DNA of 64,000 nt, taken from the NCBI RefSeq assembly GCF_001612725.1, contig NZ_BDAZ01000008.1, positions 310,001 to 374,000 on the forward strand. The letters run 5' to 3'. Position 1 is the first letter of the stretch. Each line of letters opens with the position of its first letter. The notes under the pieces were generated by a model that had not been told where the DNA came from, ran no database searches, and saw nothing but the letters and a program-made list of their open reading frames with translations. This document shows, piece after piece, positions 1 through 8,807 of the stretch. Both the position numbers and the translations under genes were made by a program. Source of the stretch: Nocardia anaemiae NBRC 100462 (GTDB lineage Bacteria > Actinomycetota > Actinomycetes > Mycobacteriales > Mycobacteriaceae).

Positions 1-1345
1 CGATGTGCCGGTCGCGCTGGTGATTCCGAGTGTCGTCGATATGGTCGCTCAACACAGCCGCACCAACGATTTCGACAACGAGGGCGAGCGCTTCGAGCCC
101 GCCGAATGGGTGCTGGCCCGAATCGGCCATCCGCCCTTCTCCAATTCGCTGAGCCTCGGTGAACACGGTGTGCGCGACGGTGAGCTGCTCATGTTGGAGA
201 GCGCCTCGCATACCGCGCCGACGCCGCTGTTCGACGACATCATGTACAACGTCGCGATCGCCGACGCCGACCACTACCGCAGCTGGACACCGAAGGTCGC
301 GCGGATCACCGGTTCGGTACTCGCCGCGCTCACCATGATCGTCGGCTGCCTCGGTCTGCTGCTGTCCAAAGACGCGCTGCCGGGCTGGGTCAGCGGTTCG
401 CTCGCATTGACCGTGGCGATTCTGCTCGTGATCGCGGGCATGGTGCTCAGCCGGATGTACGGCGACACCTCGACCGCGCTGGTGCTGGGTGGCTGTGCGC
501 TGCCCGCCGCGTTCACCGCCGGAATGCTTTATGTGCCAGACGATTACGGCTGGGCGCATCTACTGCTCGGTTCGGTACTTTTCGGCGCGACGGCGGTTCT
601 CGCGTGGCGCGTCACCGGCGTCGGACTCGCGCTGTTCATCGGCGCGGCCACGCTCGCGGTGTACGCGGTACCGGCGTCGCTGGTCGGCGTACTGACCGAC
701 CAGCCGGAGAAGGCCATCGGCGCCGTCGCCGCAGCGCTCGGACTCGCGGGTCTTTCACTCTCACCACGGGTTTCGATGCTGTTGGCCAAATTGCCGCTGC
801 CGCCGGTCCCCTCCCCCGGCACTCCGATCGATCCGACCGAGGACGATCCGGACGATCACCGCGCGCTGCCGACCATGGAAGTGCTGCGGGTCAAGTCCGA
901 GCGGGCCCGCATGTATCTGGCCGGACTCGTCTCGGCGACCACGCTGATCTCGGCGGCGGGTGCGTTGGCATCCACCGATCCCGGGGCCGATGATCCGTAC
1001 TGGCCGGGTATCGCACTGGCACTGGTCACCGCCGTGGTGCTGATGTTCCGCAGCCGAACCTACGCGGGTGCGGAACAAGCCGTGGTGCTGATCGCGGGCG
1101 GCGCGGCCATCGTGCTGATCATGATGGTCGGCGTCGCCATCGGCATGGAGCAGCCGCTGGCCGTCTTCGGGGCGGCGATGGTGGTGCTGGTCGCCGCGCT
1201 GATTCTCGGCATCATCATTCCGAACCAGTCCGCCACGCCGCCGATGCGTCGCGGCGTCGAATTGCTCGAGTACGGGTTTGTGGCCGCCGTGCTCCCGCTG
1301 GTGTTCTGGGTGGCCTCGCTCTACTCGCTCGTTCGCGGGCTGTGA
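1..1345 (+). CDS. eccD4: Type VII secretion membrane protein EccD (5' end outside the window)
   Basis: EccD is the polytopic inner-membrane channel component of ESX/type VII secretion. The reading frame is open to the left edge, so the gene begins upstream. The visible part starts inside the N-terminal ubiquitin-like domain (DVPVALVIPSVVDMV is typical of EccD). A linker follows, and then about eleven hydrophobic helices run from roughly residue 100 of the visible part to the C-terminus, with a cytosolic Pro/Asp-rich loop (around PSPGTPIDPTEDDPDD) in the middle. The stop codon overlaps the start of mycP (GTGA), so the two are translationally coupled. The neighbourhood (mycP, eccB, eccE, then truA-rplQ-rpoA) matches the ESX-4 locus of mycobacteria, hence the symbol. 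ESX type is inferred from synteny, the family from sequence. Confidence 0.93.
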   Translation, partial: DVPVALVIPSVVDMVAQHSRTNDFDNEGERFEPAEWVLARIGHPPFSNSLSLGEHGVRDGELLMLESASHTAPTPLFDDIMYNVAIADADHYRSWTPKVARITGSVLAALTMIVGCLGLLLSKDALPGWVSGSLALTVAILLVIAGMVLSRMYGDTSTALVLGGCALPAAFTAGMLYVPDDYGWAHLLLGSVLFGATAVLAWRVTGVGLALFIGAATLAVYAVPASLVGVLTDQPEKAIGAVAAALGLAGLSLSPRVSMLLAKLPLPPVPSPGTPIDPTEDDPDDHRALPTMEVLRVKSERARMYLAGLVSATTLISAAGALASTDPGADDPYWPGIALALVTAVVLMFRSRTYAGAEQAVVLIAGGAAIVLIMMVGVAIGMEQPLAVFGAAMVVLVAALILGIIIPNQSATPPMRRGVELLEYGFVAAVLPLVFWVASLYSLVRGL

Positions 1346-2748
1346 ACCGGCATCTGCGCGTCGCGGCGGCGGCCGTGGCGTTGGGCCTGAGCGCGTCGTT
1401 GGGTCTCGGGGCCGGTGCCGCATCCGCGGATCATCCGCCCGCGGTGAATCCGGGTCTGCTGCCCGCGGGTGACCCGGCCGCGCCGCCCGAAAAGACCGAG
1501 CGGCCCGCGAATTCCGATTGCTCGAATACGGTATCCGGCGGTGAGGGCGCGACGATTCCCACCGCGCAACGCTCCCTCGATCTGGACAGCGCGTGGCGGT
1601 TCTCCAAGGGGCAGGGCCAGACCGTCGCGGTCATCGATACCGGTGTCGCGCGGCATCCCCGGTTGCCGGGACTGATCGCCGGTGGCGACTTCGTGGCGAA
1701 CTCGGGCGACGGCACCGAGGACTGCGACGGGCACGGCACCTTCGTCGCGGGTCTGATCGCCGCGTCGAAGATCGACGGTCAGGGATTCTCCGGTGTCGCA
1801 CCGGAAGCGCGCATCATGACCATCCGCCAGACCAGCAAGATGTATCAGAAGGAAGGCCGGGCCAGGGAGCGAAATCCGGACGATCTGCCCGAGGGCTACG
1901 GCAATCTGGCCACCATGGCCTCGGCGATCCGGCGGGCGGCGGATGCGAATGTGAGCGTCATCAATATCTCCGAGGTGTGGTGCGGCTCGTCCAATGACGT
2001 GGACGGATCCATCGGCGCGGCAGTGCGATACGCGACGCTGGAGAAGGACGTGGTCGTGGTCGTTGCCGCCGGAAACCAAGACGGCTCCTGCAAGACCGAA
2101 CAGCAGATCATCGATCCGCTCGATCCGTCCGCGGATCCGTGGAGCAACGTCAAGGTCAATGTGAGCCCGGCGCGCTGGGACGACTATGTGCTCTCGGTCG
2201 GCTCGATCGATTCCAACGGAGCACCGTCGAAGTTCACGGTGCCCGGCCCGTGGGTGAGTGTGGCCGCGCCGGGCGAGAATATGGTTTCGCTCGACCCGCG
2301 CGGCACCGGGACCGCCACCGGCACCGTGAATCAGCAAGGGCAGCAACAGGCGATGAGCGGCACGAGCTTCGCGACGCCGCTGGTTTCCGGGGTGGTCGCG
2401 CTGGTCCGTGCGCGTTTTCCGGAGCTGAGTGCGTTGGATGTGGTCAAGCGGATGCAGGCCACCGCGCATGCGCCCGCCGAGGGCTGGAGTCCCTATATCG
2501 GCTACGGCGCGATCGATCCGGTCGCGGCGCTGACCGATGAGGTGAGCAGCGCGCCGCTGCCGCCCAAACGGCCGAGCCCGGCCAAGAGCTCCCAGCTCGC
2601 GGTGCCGAAACCGGCTCCGCCGCCGGACAATCGGGCTCGCAATGTGGCGCTGATCGGCACCGGGATCATCGGGACCGCCCTGGTGCTCGGCTACCTCGCC
2701 TCGTTCCCGATCCGCCGCCGATTCGGGGTGAACTCCGACGATATGTAG
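1342..2748 (+). CDS. mycP4: Mycosin, type VII secretion-associated subtilisin-like serine protease
   Basis: This is the membrane-anchored S8 protease of ESX systems. An N-terminal secretion signal occupies about residues 1-29 (ending GAASA). The catalytic triad is visible as Asp99 (VAVIDTGV), His131 (DCDGHGTFVAG) and Ser342 (SGTSFATP), and the oxyanion Asn is N245 (AAGNQDG). A Pro-rich linker (about 400-430) leads to one C-terminal transmembrane helix (about 435-455) and a short basic tail, the standard mycosin layout. The length of 468 aa is normal. The GTG start overlaps the eccD stop by four bases. Mycosins stabilise the ESX core complex in the membrane, and that structural role is known for the family rather than read from this sequence. 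Confidence 0.95.
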   Translation: MNRHLRVAAAAVALGLSASLGLGAGAASADHPPAVNPGLLPAGDPAAPPEKTERPANSDCSNTVSGGEGATIPTAQRSLDLDSAWRFSKGQGQTVAVIDTGVARHPRLPGLIAGGDFVANSGDGTEDCDGHGTFVAGLIAASKIDGQGFSGVAPEARIMTIRQTSKMYQKEGRARERNPDDLPEGYGNLATMASAIRRAADANVSVINISEVWCGSSNDVDGSIGAAVRYATLEKDVVVVVAAGNQDGSCKTEQQIIDPLDPSADPWSNVKVNVSPARWDDYVLSVGSIDSNGAPSKFTVPGPWVSVAAPGENMVSLDPRGTGTATGTVNQQGQQQAMSGTSFATPLVSGVVALVRARFPELSALDVVKRMQATAHAPAEGWSPYIGYGAIDPVAALTDEVSSAPLPPKRPSPAKSSQLAVPKPAPPPDNRARNVALIGTGIIGTALVLGYLASFPIRRRFGVNSDDM

Positions 2749-2808
2749 CGTCGTCGTGGCAAACGGCGGTACATAGGGTGTCGCACCCGATCGATACAGG
2801 TAGTTCCC

Positions 2809-3555
2809 ATGCACGCAGCACACAGCCATCCGACTCGTAGACAAGCGTGGGAACGTGCGACCGGAATCCCGATGCTGGTACTCGCCGTGCTCTTCATCGG
2901 CGTCTACGCCTGGCATGTGCTGGATACCGGAGCGTCACCGCGGCTCGATGCCTGGCTCGAACGGGTCGACATCATGATCTGGGCGGCATTCGCCGCGGAC
3001 TTCGGCATCCGAACCTGGCTGTCGTCGGATCGCTGGCGGTTCGTGCGCACACATCCGCTGGAGCTGTTGATCGTGCTGTTGCCGCCGTTTCGTCCGGTGC
3101 GGCTGCTGCGGGCGGCGCTGTTGGTGCTCGACCAGCTCAACCGCAATCGGGTGACGCGCGCCCGGCTCGCGATATTCGTCGGCACCAGTTCGGCACTCAC
3201 GCTGGTGCTGTGCAGTCTGGCGTTCTTCGATGCCGAATACGGCGCACCCGACAGCAAGATCCACAACTTCGGCGACGCCCTGTGGTGGTCCATGGTGTCG
3301 GTGACCACGGTCGGCTACGGCGATGTTTATCCGGTGACCGTGCACGGCCGCCTGATCGCACTGATCCTGATGACGCTCGGCATCGGCCTGATCAGCTTCG
3401 CCATCGGCACCACGACCAGCTGGGTGATGGAGCAACTGAAGGCCGTCGAGGTGACCGCCGATCGCACCGAAGGAGAGATCACGGTGCTGATCGACGAAAT
3501 CCGCTCGCTACGAAGCGAAGTCGCCGAGTTGCGCGCTTCGGTCTCCGAGGACTGA
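2809..3555 (+). CDS. Voltage-gated-type potassium channel protein (ion_trans_2)
   Basis: This 248-aa membrane protein carries a canonical K+ selectivity filter TTVGYGD at residues 166-172 between a pore helix (DALWWSMVSV) and an inner helix (about 180-205). Upstream are an S1-like helix (20-40), a second (50-70), a helix with RxxR spacing (about 95-106, FRPVRLLRAALL) resembling a reduced S4, and another at 120-140. The tail from about residue 205 is a charged coiled coil (IDEIRSLRSEVAELRAS), probably for tetramerisation. It sits between mycP and convergent eccB and ends two bases before the eccB stop. It has no known part in secretion and appears to be a passenger gene in the ESX-4 block. Gating mode cannot be judged from sequence. 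Confidence 0.88.
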   Translation: MHAAHSHPTRRQAWERATGIPMLVLAVLFIGVYAWHVLDTGASPRLDAWLERVDIMIWAAFAADFGIRTWLSSDRWRFVRTHPLELLIVLLPPFRPVRLLRAALLVLDQLNRNRVTRARLAIFVGTSSALTLVLCSLAFFDAEYGAPDSKIHNFGDALWWSMVSVTTVGYGDVYPVTVHGRLIALILMTLGIGLISFAIGTTTSWVMEQLKAVEVTADRTEGEITVLIDEIRSLRSEVAELRASVSED

Positions 3556-3556
3556 C

Positions 3557-5044
3557 TCAATTCGCCGAGGCGACAGGAGATTTCGAGGGTGACGGATCCG
3601 CGGCGACGCCGTCGTGGGCGACCATGGCATCCGCGCGGGCCAGGCTCGGACCGGCCGCGAGCAGGCCGACGATCGGCCACGGTGCGGGTTCGGCCTTGGT
3701 GCCCGAATCCGAATCCATGCCGAGCGCCTTTTCGGCGTCGGAGTCCTTGATGCCGTAGCGGACACCAGTGTCGGCGATGTAGAACTTGCTGTCCTTGCGG
3801 CGGCTGTCCGGCTCGATGCCGGTGGTCTGGACGAAGGCTCCGGTGCCCGGCGCGATGTAGACCGAATCGGCGTTGGCGCCGGAACCGTCGGCCTGGGCCA
3901 GCGGTACGAGTTTGGCGTTATCCGGAATCGGCAGGGCCACACCGGTGAGCACCGTCAGTTCGGCGCGATTGCCGCCGTCCTTGTTCTCGGCTGCCGCAGG
4001 CAGCGGTTTCCACGACAGACAGCTGACGGGATCATCCTTGGCCTGGATAAGCGATGGAGCGGACTGCGGATAGTCCCCCACCGGCAGCGCCCGCGAGACG
4101 TCCGCGCGGGTGCGCTCGATCTGTTCGATCCAACTGTTGCCGGCACTGGTCGGATTGCTATTGCGGATGATTTCGGCGGTCACGCGAGAGACCGGCTGTA
4201 GACCGTCTTGCAGCACCACATAATTCAGGTCGGGCTCGTTGGGCACCTGTACCACGTCGCCGATTCGGTGGCCGCTGACCGAGTAGGTCACCGAGCCGCC
4301 CGGGTTATCGATGTGGGGCGGAATGATCGGCAGCACTTCGGGAATCGTATTGAGCAGGCCTTCGCCGATCGGCCGGGCGGTAGCGCCGGTGATCTTCAGT
4401 GCGTCGGTGACGGCCCGATCCTTGAGGTTCACGCGGGCGCGCTTGCCCTCGTAGACCAGATACGCCGAATCCTTGCCCTGGACCAGCAGTGCCCGGTCCT
4501 TACCCATCACCGAGGCCTTCTCGCCGAGTGAGAGACTTCCGGCGAGCACCGAGGTGGTGAGGTCTTTGCTGCCGTCCACCTTCAGCTGGTCACAGACGGT
4601 CCAGATCCGGCCCTTGCCGTCCTTGTCGAAATGCAGCGAAGACGGTGCGCCCGGAATGCCGATCAGCTGGCCGCGGGTTTTCTTGCCGATCTCGGATTCC
4701 TTGACGATGACTGCCTTTTCCGGCGATCCCGCGGCCAACCGGGCCGAGGCGAGGTTCAGCGTCGGATGCGCGACATCGTTGATCATCACGTAGACGGCGC
4801 CGGATTCCTTGCCGATCAGGATCTTGTTACTGCCCACCTTGTCCTGCGGACGCAGCAGTGCGAGCACGCCACAACCGGCCAGCACCACGATCGCCATGAT
4901 CAATCCGGCCGCGTAGGCACGGGACTGGGAACGCATCGGATCGTGCAGCATGCGCACGTCCCGGCGCACCAGCGCGTGTTCCATCCGCCGGACCAGGAAG
5001 CGGTAACCGCTCACCTGCCAGCGTGTAGTGGGTTTTGAAGGCAT
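3557..5044 (-). CDS. eccB4: Type VII secretion protein EccB
   Basis: EccB is the single-pass, mostly periplasmic ESX core component. The ATG at 5044 was chosen because it gives the family signature start MPSKPTTRWQVSGYRFLVRR; a longer open frame upstream has no family similarity. One transmembrane helix lies at about residues 45-65 (AGLIMAIVVLAGCGVLALL), followed by the large periplasmic repeat region with conserved stretches such as IPGAPS and VCDQ. Two well-spaced cysteines (in WTVCDQLK and PVSCLSWK) could form the family disulfide. The length of 495 aa is typical. It is divergent from eccE with a 112-bp shared upstream region, and convergent with the K+-channel gene. Confidence 0.94.
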   Translation of the reverse strand: MPSKPTTRWQVSGYRFLVRRMEHALVRRDVRMLHDPMRSQSRAYAAGLIMAIVVLAGCGVLALLRPQDKVGSNKILIGKESGAVYVMINDVAHPTLNLASARLAAGSPEKAVIVKESEIGKKTRGQLIGIPGAPSSLHFDKDGKGRIWTVCDQLKVDGSKDLTTSVLAGSLSLGEKASVMGKDRALLVQGKDSAYLVYEGKRARVNLKDRAVTDALKITGATARPIGEGLLNTIPEVLPIIPPHIDNPGGSVTYSVSGHRIGDVVQVPNEPDLNYVVLQDGLQPVSRVTAEIIRNSNPTSAGNSWIEQIERTRADVSRALPVGDYPQSAPSLIQAKDDPVSCLSWKPLPAAAENKDGGNRAELTVLTGVALPIPDNAKLVPLAQADGSGANADSVYIAPGTGAFVQTTGIEPDSRRKDSKFYIADTGVRYGIKDSDAEKALGMDSDSGTKAEPAPWPIVGLLAAGPSLARADAMVAHDGVAADPSPSKSPVASAN

Positions 5045-5156
5045 GTTTCCCTCCCCGAACAATGCTCGCGTTCGCGGAACACAGTACAGTTCCCGAGGAC
5101 TATTGTTCAGCTCGGCCGCTGCGATACGGCCGATACCGGGTACTTGGGGGACGACG
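5045..5156. promoter_or_regulatory. Divergent intergenic region between eccB and eccE
   Basis: These 112 bp must hold the start signals of both eccB (leftward) and eccE (rightward). A purine-rich stretch (GGGGGACG) just before the eccE ATG is a plausible ribosome binding site. No clear sigma-factor boxes could be assigned by eye. Confidence 0.4.
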
Positions 5157-6806
5157 ATGGCCGAACAAGGCGGCGCGGGACCACGCCCGCTGCTCGGGCG
5201 CATCTCACTGCCGAATCTGCTGATCGCGCAAGTGATCGGGCTCGTTGCCGGACTGCTCGCCTTATCGGTCGGACTCGCCGCCTGGCCCGCGTTGGGCGTG
5301 GCCGTGGTCGTCGGACTGCTGCCACTGATCCCGGTCGCCAAGCGCACCATCCTGGATTGGATCGCCACCTGGTGGCGCTATGTCACCCGCGGCGATTACC
5401 AGCTCGGGGATACCGTCGACTTCCGCGGCTCGGACGGCCGCTCGCTGGGGCTGTATTGGGACGGCACCCGGGTCGTCACGGTCGTCGAGGTGCTGGCCCC
5501 CAAGGGCGGACTGACCCGGATCGCCCGCACCACCGTGCACGCCTCACATCTGCTGCCGCTGCCGGAATTGGCGAAATGCCTGAACCAGCACGACATTCTG
5601 CTCAGCGGTATCGATATCATCAGCCATGGCCACCGCAGCCGATCGGGTACGCCCGCGGGCAAGATCTACGAATCGCTGCTCGGGCCGCTGCCCGCGACCG
5701 CGCACCGGAATGTGTGGCTCGCCATCAGCTTCGACGCCATCGCGTGCCCGGAAGCCGCGGCCCGGCGCGGTGGCGGTAGTGAGGGTGCGTCACGGGCGGT
5801 AACCATTGCGACCCAACGCATTATGCGCACGCTCGAGGACGCCGACTGCAGCGCACGCATCCTCACCGCACCCGAGATCCGCAAGGCGGTTCTGCAGGTC
5901 ACACAGGGCTTCGATCCGCGCACACTGACTCATCGCTGGCGATACGCCGAAATCGGCAACAGTGTGAATATCGGTAGCGCGGTCGATCCGAAGCGGCTCG
6001 GTTCGGATCTGTTGTCGCAGTTGTGGGTTGCGCCGTCGCGCGGTACGACCGTCGCGGTGCGGCTGCGTCCCGGCAGTTCGGCCGAATCGGTGAGCATTGG
6101 CGCGGCTTGGCGGTTGACCACGCGGGAGCTGCCGGAGCGCACGAAGCTCAAGGGTCTGATCTCGATGAACGGGCGGCAGCGCGATGGTCTGCTCGCACAT
6201 CTGCCGCTGGCCATTCCGAATCTCGATGATGCGGTGCCGGTGACCGAATACCCGATCGATGTGATGAGTGCACTGCATCTGCCGTCGTCGGGGTGTGGTC
6301 AGCTGATCGGGTCAGATGACGAGGGGCAGGGTGTCGCGGTCCGCATTGTCGGTACCGGTATTTCGACGGTGTATGTGGCCGGTGAACTGTATCTGGCTCA
6401 GCAGTTGGTATTCCGTGCGTTGGCGGTCGGCGAACGCATCCTGATCCGCACCGATCGGACGCACGCCTGGGAGCACCTGGTGACGACCATCGGGAATCCG
6501 GAGCGGCTGCAGATCGCGGTGGAAACGCATCAATCCGATGCAGGGTTCACCGCGACCGTGGTCGACGGTGTGCTGGCGCCCGCGCCACACGCCGGTGTCA
6601 CGACTATCTATGTGACCGGAGATCCGATGGGCTGGCCCGCGACTCGCCCGGACCTGTCGATCCACCAGCCGGGAGCCATCGGGAACCATGTGGTGCTGCG
6701 GACCGGGACCGCTCAAGTCGACCTGACGTTGGTGTCGATTCCGCGCGAGGCGACCTACATCGGACATCCGCGAGGGCGGCGGGCTATGGCGGAGAGTGCG
6801 CAGTAG
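5157..6806 (+). CDS. eccE4: Type VII secretion protein EccE
   Basis: EccE is a peripheral membrane component of the ESX core. The ATG at 5157 gives a normal N-terminus (MAEQGG...) and has a purine-rich RBS; the frame stays open further upstream but that part is not EccE-like. Two adjacent transmembrane helices lie at about residues 17-37 and 40-60, then the cytosolic EccE domain (WWRYVTRGDYQLGDTVDFRG onward). The total is 549 aa. M. tuberculosis ESX-4 lacks EccE, while some other mycobacteria such as M. abscessus have an ESX-4 with eccE; that is prior knowledge. Its presence beside eccB and mycP suggests a complete, probably functional ESX-4-type core, with eccC expected left of the window. 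Confidence 0.9.
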   Translation: MAEQGGAGPRPLLGRISLPNLLIAQVIGLVAGLLALSVGLAAWPALGVAVVVGLLPLIPVAKRTILDWIATWWRYVTRGDYQLGDTVDFRGSDGRSLGLYWDGTRVVTVVEVLAPKGGLTRIARTTVHASHLLPLPELAKCLNQHDILLSGIDIISHGHRSRSGTPAGKIYESLLGPLPATAHRNVWLAISFDAIACPEAAARRGGGSEGASRAVTIATQRIMRTLEDADCSARILTAPEIRKAVLQVTQGFDPRTLTHRWRYAEIGNSVNIGSAVDPKRLGSDLLSQLWVAPSRGTTVAVRLRPGSSAESVSIGAAWRLTTRELPERTKLKGLISMNGRQRDGLLAHLPLAIPNLDDAVPVTEYPIDVMSALHLPSSGCGQLIGSDDEGQGVAVRIVGTGISTVYVAGELYLAQQLVFRALAVGERILIRTDRTHAWEHLVTTIGNPERLQIAVETHQSDAGFTATVVDGVLAPAPHAGVTTIYVTGDPMGWPATRPDLSIHQPGAIGNHVVLRTGTAQVDLTLVSIPREATYIGHPRGRRAMAESAQ

Positions 6807-6850
6807 CCGTTTGGTTCCGTCGCACGGGTGGGGCTGCGGAAGGTGGCGGC

Positions 6851-6999
6851 CGATCACTGGGAGTGAGTAGCGCTCGGCTTCGAAGCCAGCGGGGCCGCGG
6901 GCGGTCCGAAAGGCGTGGCGGGCGATCGCTTGGCGTCCGCAATAGCGCTGGGGTTCGATGCGTGAGATCGGAGCCGCGGGCGGCCCGGACGGTGGCGGG
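6851..6999. repeat. Degenerate tandem repeat of about 75 bp, two copies
   Basis: Two imperfect copies (6851-6922 and 6923-6999) share CGATC at the left, TAGCGCT..GG.TTCGA in the middle and GCCGCGGGCGG.CCG...GGTGGCGGG at the right. They lie in the non-coding space between eccE and the FMN reductase gene. No function is apparent; it may be a decayed duplication or the remains of a coding stretch. Confidence 0.45.
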
Positions 7000-7081
7000 C
7001 TGAGGCTGGGAGTCGTTGGAGCGTGGGCACGTCCGGTACTTGGTGTGCGCGGGCGGGCTAGAAGGTGTGCGGCCGCGCGGG

Positions 7082-7642
7082 TCAGCCTGGGTAGGGGTCC
7101 GTGGTGCGGGCGGTGCGGAGAGTTCTTGCCCACCAGGCCAATTGGCGGATCAGGCGGGCGGCGGCGTCGATGGCTGCGCCGTCTCGGGTGTTGCCTGATT
7201 CGTCGAACTGCTTTTTGGCTTGGTGGAAGCTGACGGTTTCGCGGATGGAGACCATGTGGATTTCGGCGACTACCTGGCGGAGTTGTTCGACGGCGCGCAG
7301 GCCGCCGGAGAGGCCGCCGTAGGAGACGAAGCCGATGGGTTTGGCGCGCCATTCGTGTTTCGCGTTGTCGAAGGCGGTCTTCAGTGAGGCCGGGTAGCCG
7401 TGGTTGTACTCGGAGGTGATGGCGACGAAGGCGTCGGCGGCGGCTAGGCGCTTGCGGTAGGCCTCGACTTCGGCGGTGCAGGTCAGATCCGTTGGCAGTG
7501 GGGTGGTGATCAGATCGATGACGCCGGTATCGAATTCGGGGGTCTCCCGTACCGTGCGCAGGAACCAGTCGGCGACCACCGGAGCGAATCGCTCCGGGCG
7601 CGTGCTGGCCACGATGACCTCTAGCCGTAGCGGAGTATCCAC
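7082..7642 (-). CDS. NAD(P)H-dependent FMN reductase family protein
   Basis: This 186-aa flavodoxin-like protein is related to NAD(P)H:FMN/quinone reductases. Near the N-terminus, IVASTRPERFAPVVADWF is the phosphate-binding loop of the flavin site. TSEYNHGYPASLKTAFDNA (about residues 76-94) is the family signature with conserved Y-N-x-x-x-P-x-x-L-K. YGGLSGG (about 108-114) is the second flavin loop. The start is GTG at 7642; no later start keeps the flavin loop. It is divergent from the NmrA-like gene with a 140-bp intergenic region, so both redox proteins may be co-regulated. The physiological substrate is unknown. Confidence 0.87.
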   Translation of the reverse strand: MDTPLRLEVIVASTRPERFAPVVADWFLRTVRETPEFDTGVIDLITTPLPTDLTCTAEVEAYRKRLAAADAFVAITSEYNHGYPASLKTAFDNAKHEWRAKPIGFVSYGGLSGGLRAVEQLRQVVAEIHMVSIRETVSFHQAKKQFDESGNTRDGAAIDAAARLIRQLAWWARTLRTARTTDPYPG

Positions 7643-7782
7643 TGCGCGAGCCTAACTCGGAGTGCCGACGGTACGGTCGAGGCGGGGCGGCGATCTCGAT
7701 TCTTTCGCGGGATCGGTCGACGCTCGGCTCGGTAGCCCGCATGATGGACCGGGCTATTCGGTGCGACTCTGAAGGAGACGGC

Positions 7783-8619
7783 ATGATCCTGGTGACCGGT
7801 GCGACCGGCAATATCGGCACGGAACTGGTTGTGGCACTGAGCAACTTCGGCGCTGCCGTGCGCGCGCTGGTCCGCGATCCGGCACGGGCGCAGCTGCCCG
7901 CCGGAGTCGAGGCGGTGACGGGCGATCTGAACCGGCCGGAGAGCCTGACCGAAGCCCTGGACGGGGTCACCGGAATGTTCCTGCTGCCAGGCTACGCCGA
8001 CGCCCCCGACCTGCTCGCCCGCGCGAAAAAGGCGGGCGTCCAGCACATCGTCCTGCTTTCGGGTGGTTCGGCGGCGCTCGAGGATATGAACAATGCGGTC
8101 TCCGCGTATATGACGCAGGCCGAGCGGGACGTGCGCGAATCCGGTCTGGCGTGGACCTTTCTGCGCCCGCGCTCGTTCATGTCGAATGCGCTGCGCTGGT
8201 TGCCGCAACTCGAACAGGGCGATGTGATTCGCGCTCAGTTTCCCGACGTACCGGTCGCGGCAATTGATCCCGCCGATATCGCGGCCGTCGCGGCGGTCGC
8301 CCTGACCGGCGGCGGACTGGCCGGGCGGATCCTCGAGCTGACCGGTCCGCGAGCGCTCGTGCCCGCCGATCAGGTCGCGGTGCTCGCCGAAGTGCTCGAC
8401 CGGCCGCTGGTCTGCCAGGGCTTGACGAATGCGGAGACGCGGGCCGAACTCGAGTCTTCCATGCCGCAGCACTACGTCGACGCATTCTGGAGCTTCTTCG
8501 TCGACGGCACCCTCGACGAATCCCAGGTCTACCCCACCGTGCACGAGGTGACCGGCCGAGAACCACACACTTTCGCCCAGTGGGCCCACGCACACGCCGA
8601 CGCTTTCGCCAAGGCGTAA
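7783..8619 (+). CDS. NmrA-like / NAD(P)-binding atypical SDR protein
   Basis: This 278-aa Rossmann-fold protein begins at ATG 7783, which has a good RBS (GAAGGAGACGGC); the frame extends upstream without similarity. The dinucleotide motif GATGNIG occupies residues 6-12. The pattern ALVRDPARAQLPAGVEAVTG (about 27-46) is typical of NmrA/QorB-type atypical short-chain dehydrogenases that bind NADP(H) or act as redox sensors. No complete YxxxK catalytic motif is seen, as is usual for this branch. A quinone-reductase or sensor role is possible, and the substrate is unknown. Confidence 0.85.
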   Translation: MILVTGATGNIGTELVVALSNFGAAVRALVRDPARAQLPAGVEAVTGDLNRPESLTEALDGVTGMFLLPGYADAPDLLARAKKAGVQHIVLLSGGSAALEDMNNAVSAYMTQAERDVRESGLAWTFLRPRSFMSNALRWLPQLEQGDVIRAQFPDVPVAAIDPADIAAVAAVALTGGGLAGRILELTGPRALVPADQVAVLAEVLDRPLVCQGLTNAETRAELESSMPQHYVDAFWSFFVDGTLDESQVYPTVHEVTGREPHTFAQWAHAHADAFAKA

Positions 8620-8807
8620 TCGACGGTGCGACCCATCACTTCACCCGCCCAGAAGCAGCGCAGCCAACACAGCGCCGCGCCCAACCTCGCAGAGGCACTG
8701 ACTACCTCGCACACCAAATACCCTGTGCGAGCTACCCACTGCTTATGCGTCACCTTCGCGGGTAGCCGAGGCAGCATCGGCTGCGACTCGGGGCGCAACA
8801 ATCGGCT

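Noticed and set aside
1321..2916. 531-codon open frame opposite mycP
   Set aside because: mycP has the full subtilisin catalytic triad. The antisense product is His/Arg/Gly-rich without any known domain.
6851..6999. Attachment site or insertion-sequence end
   Set aside because: The two repeats are degenerate, no transposase or integrase is near, and no target duplication is visible.
6312..7970. 552-codon minus frame over eccE end and FMN reductase
   Set aside because: It crosses two well-supported genes and has low-complexity Arg/Pro/Ser composition.
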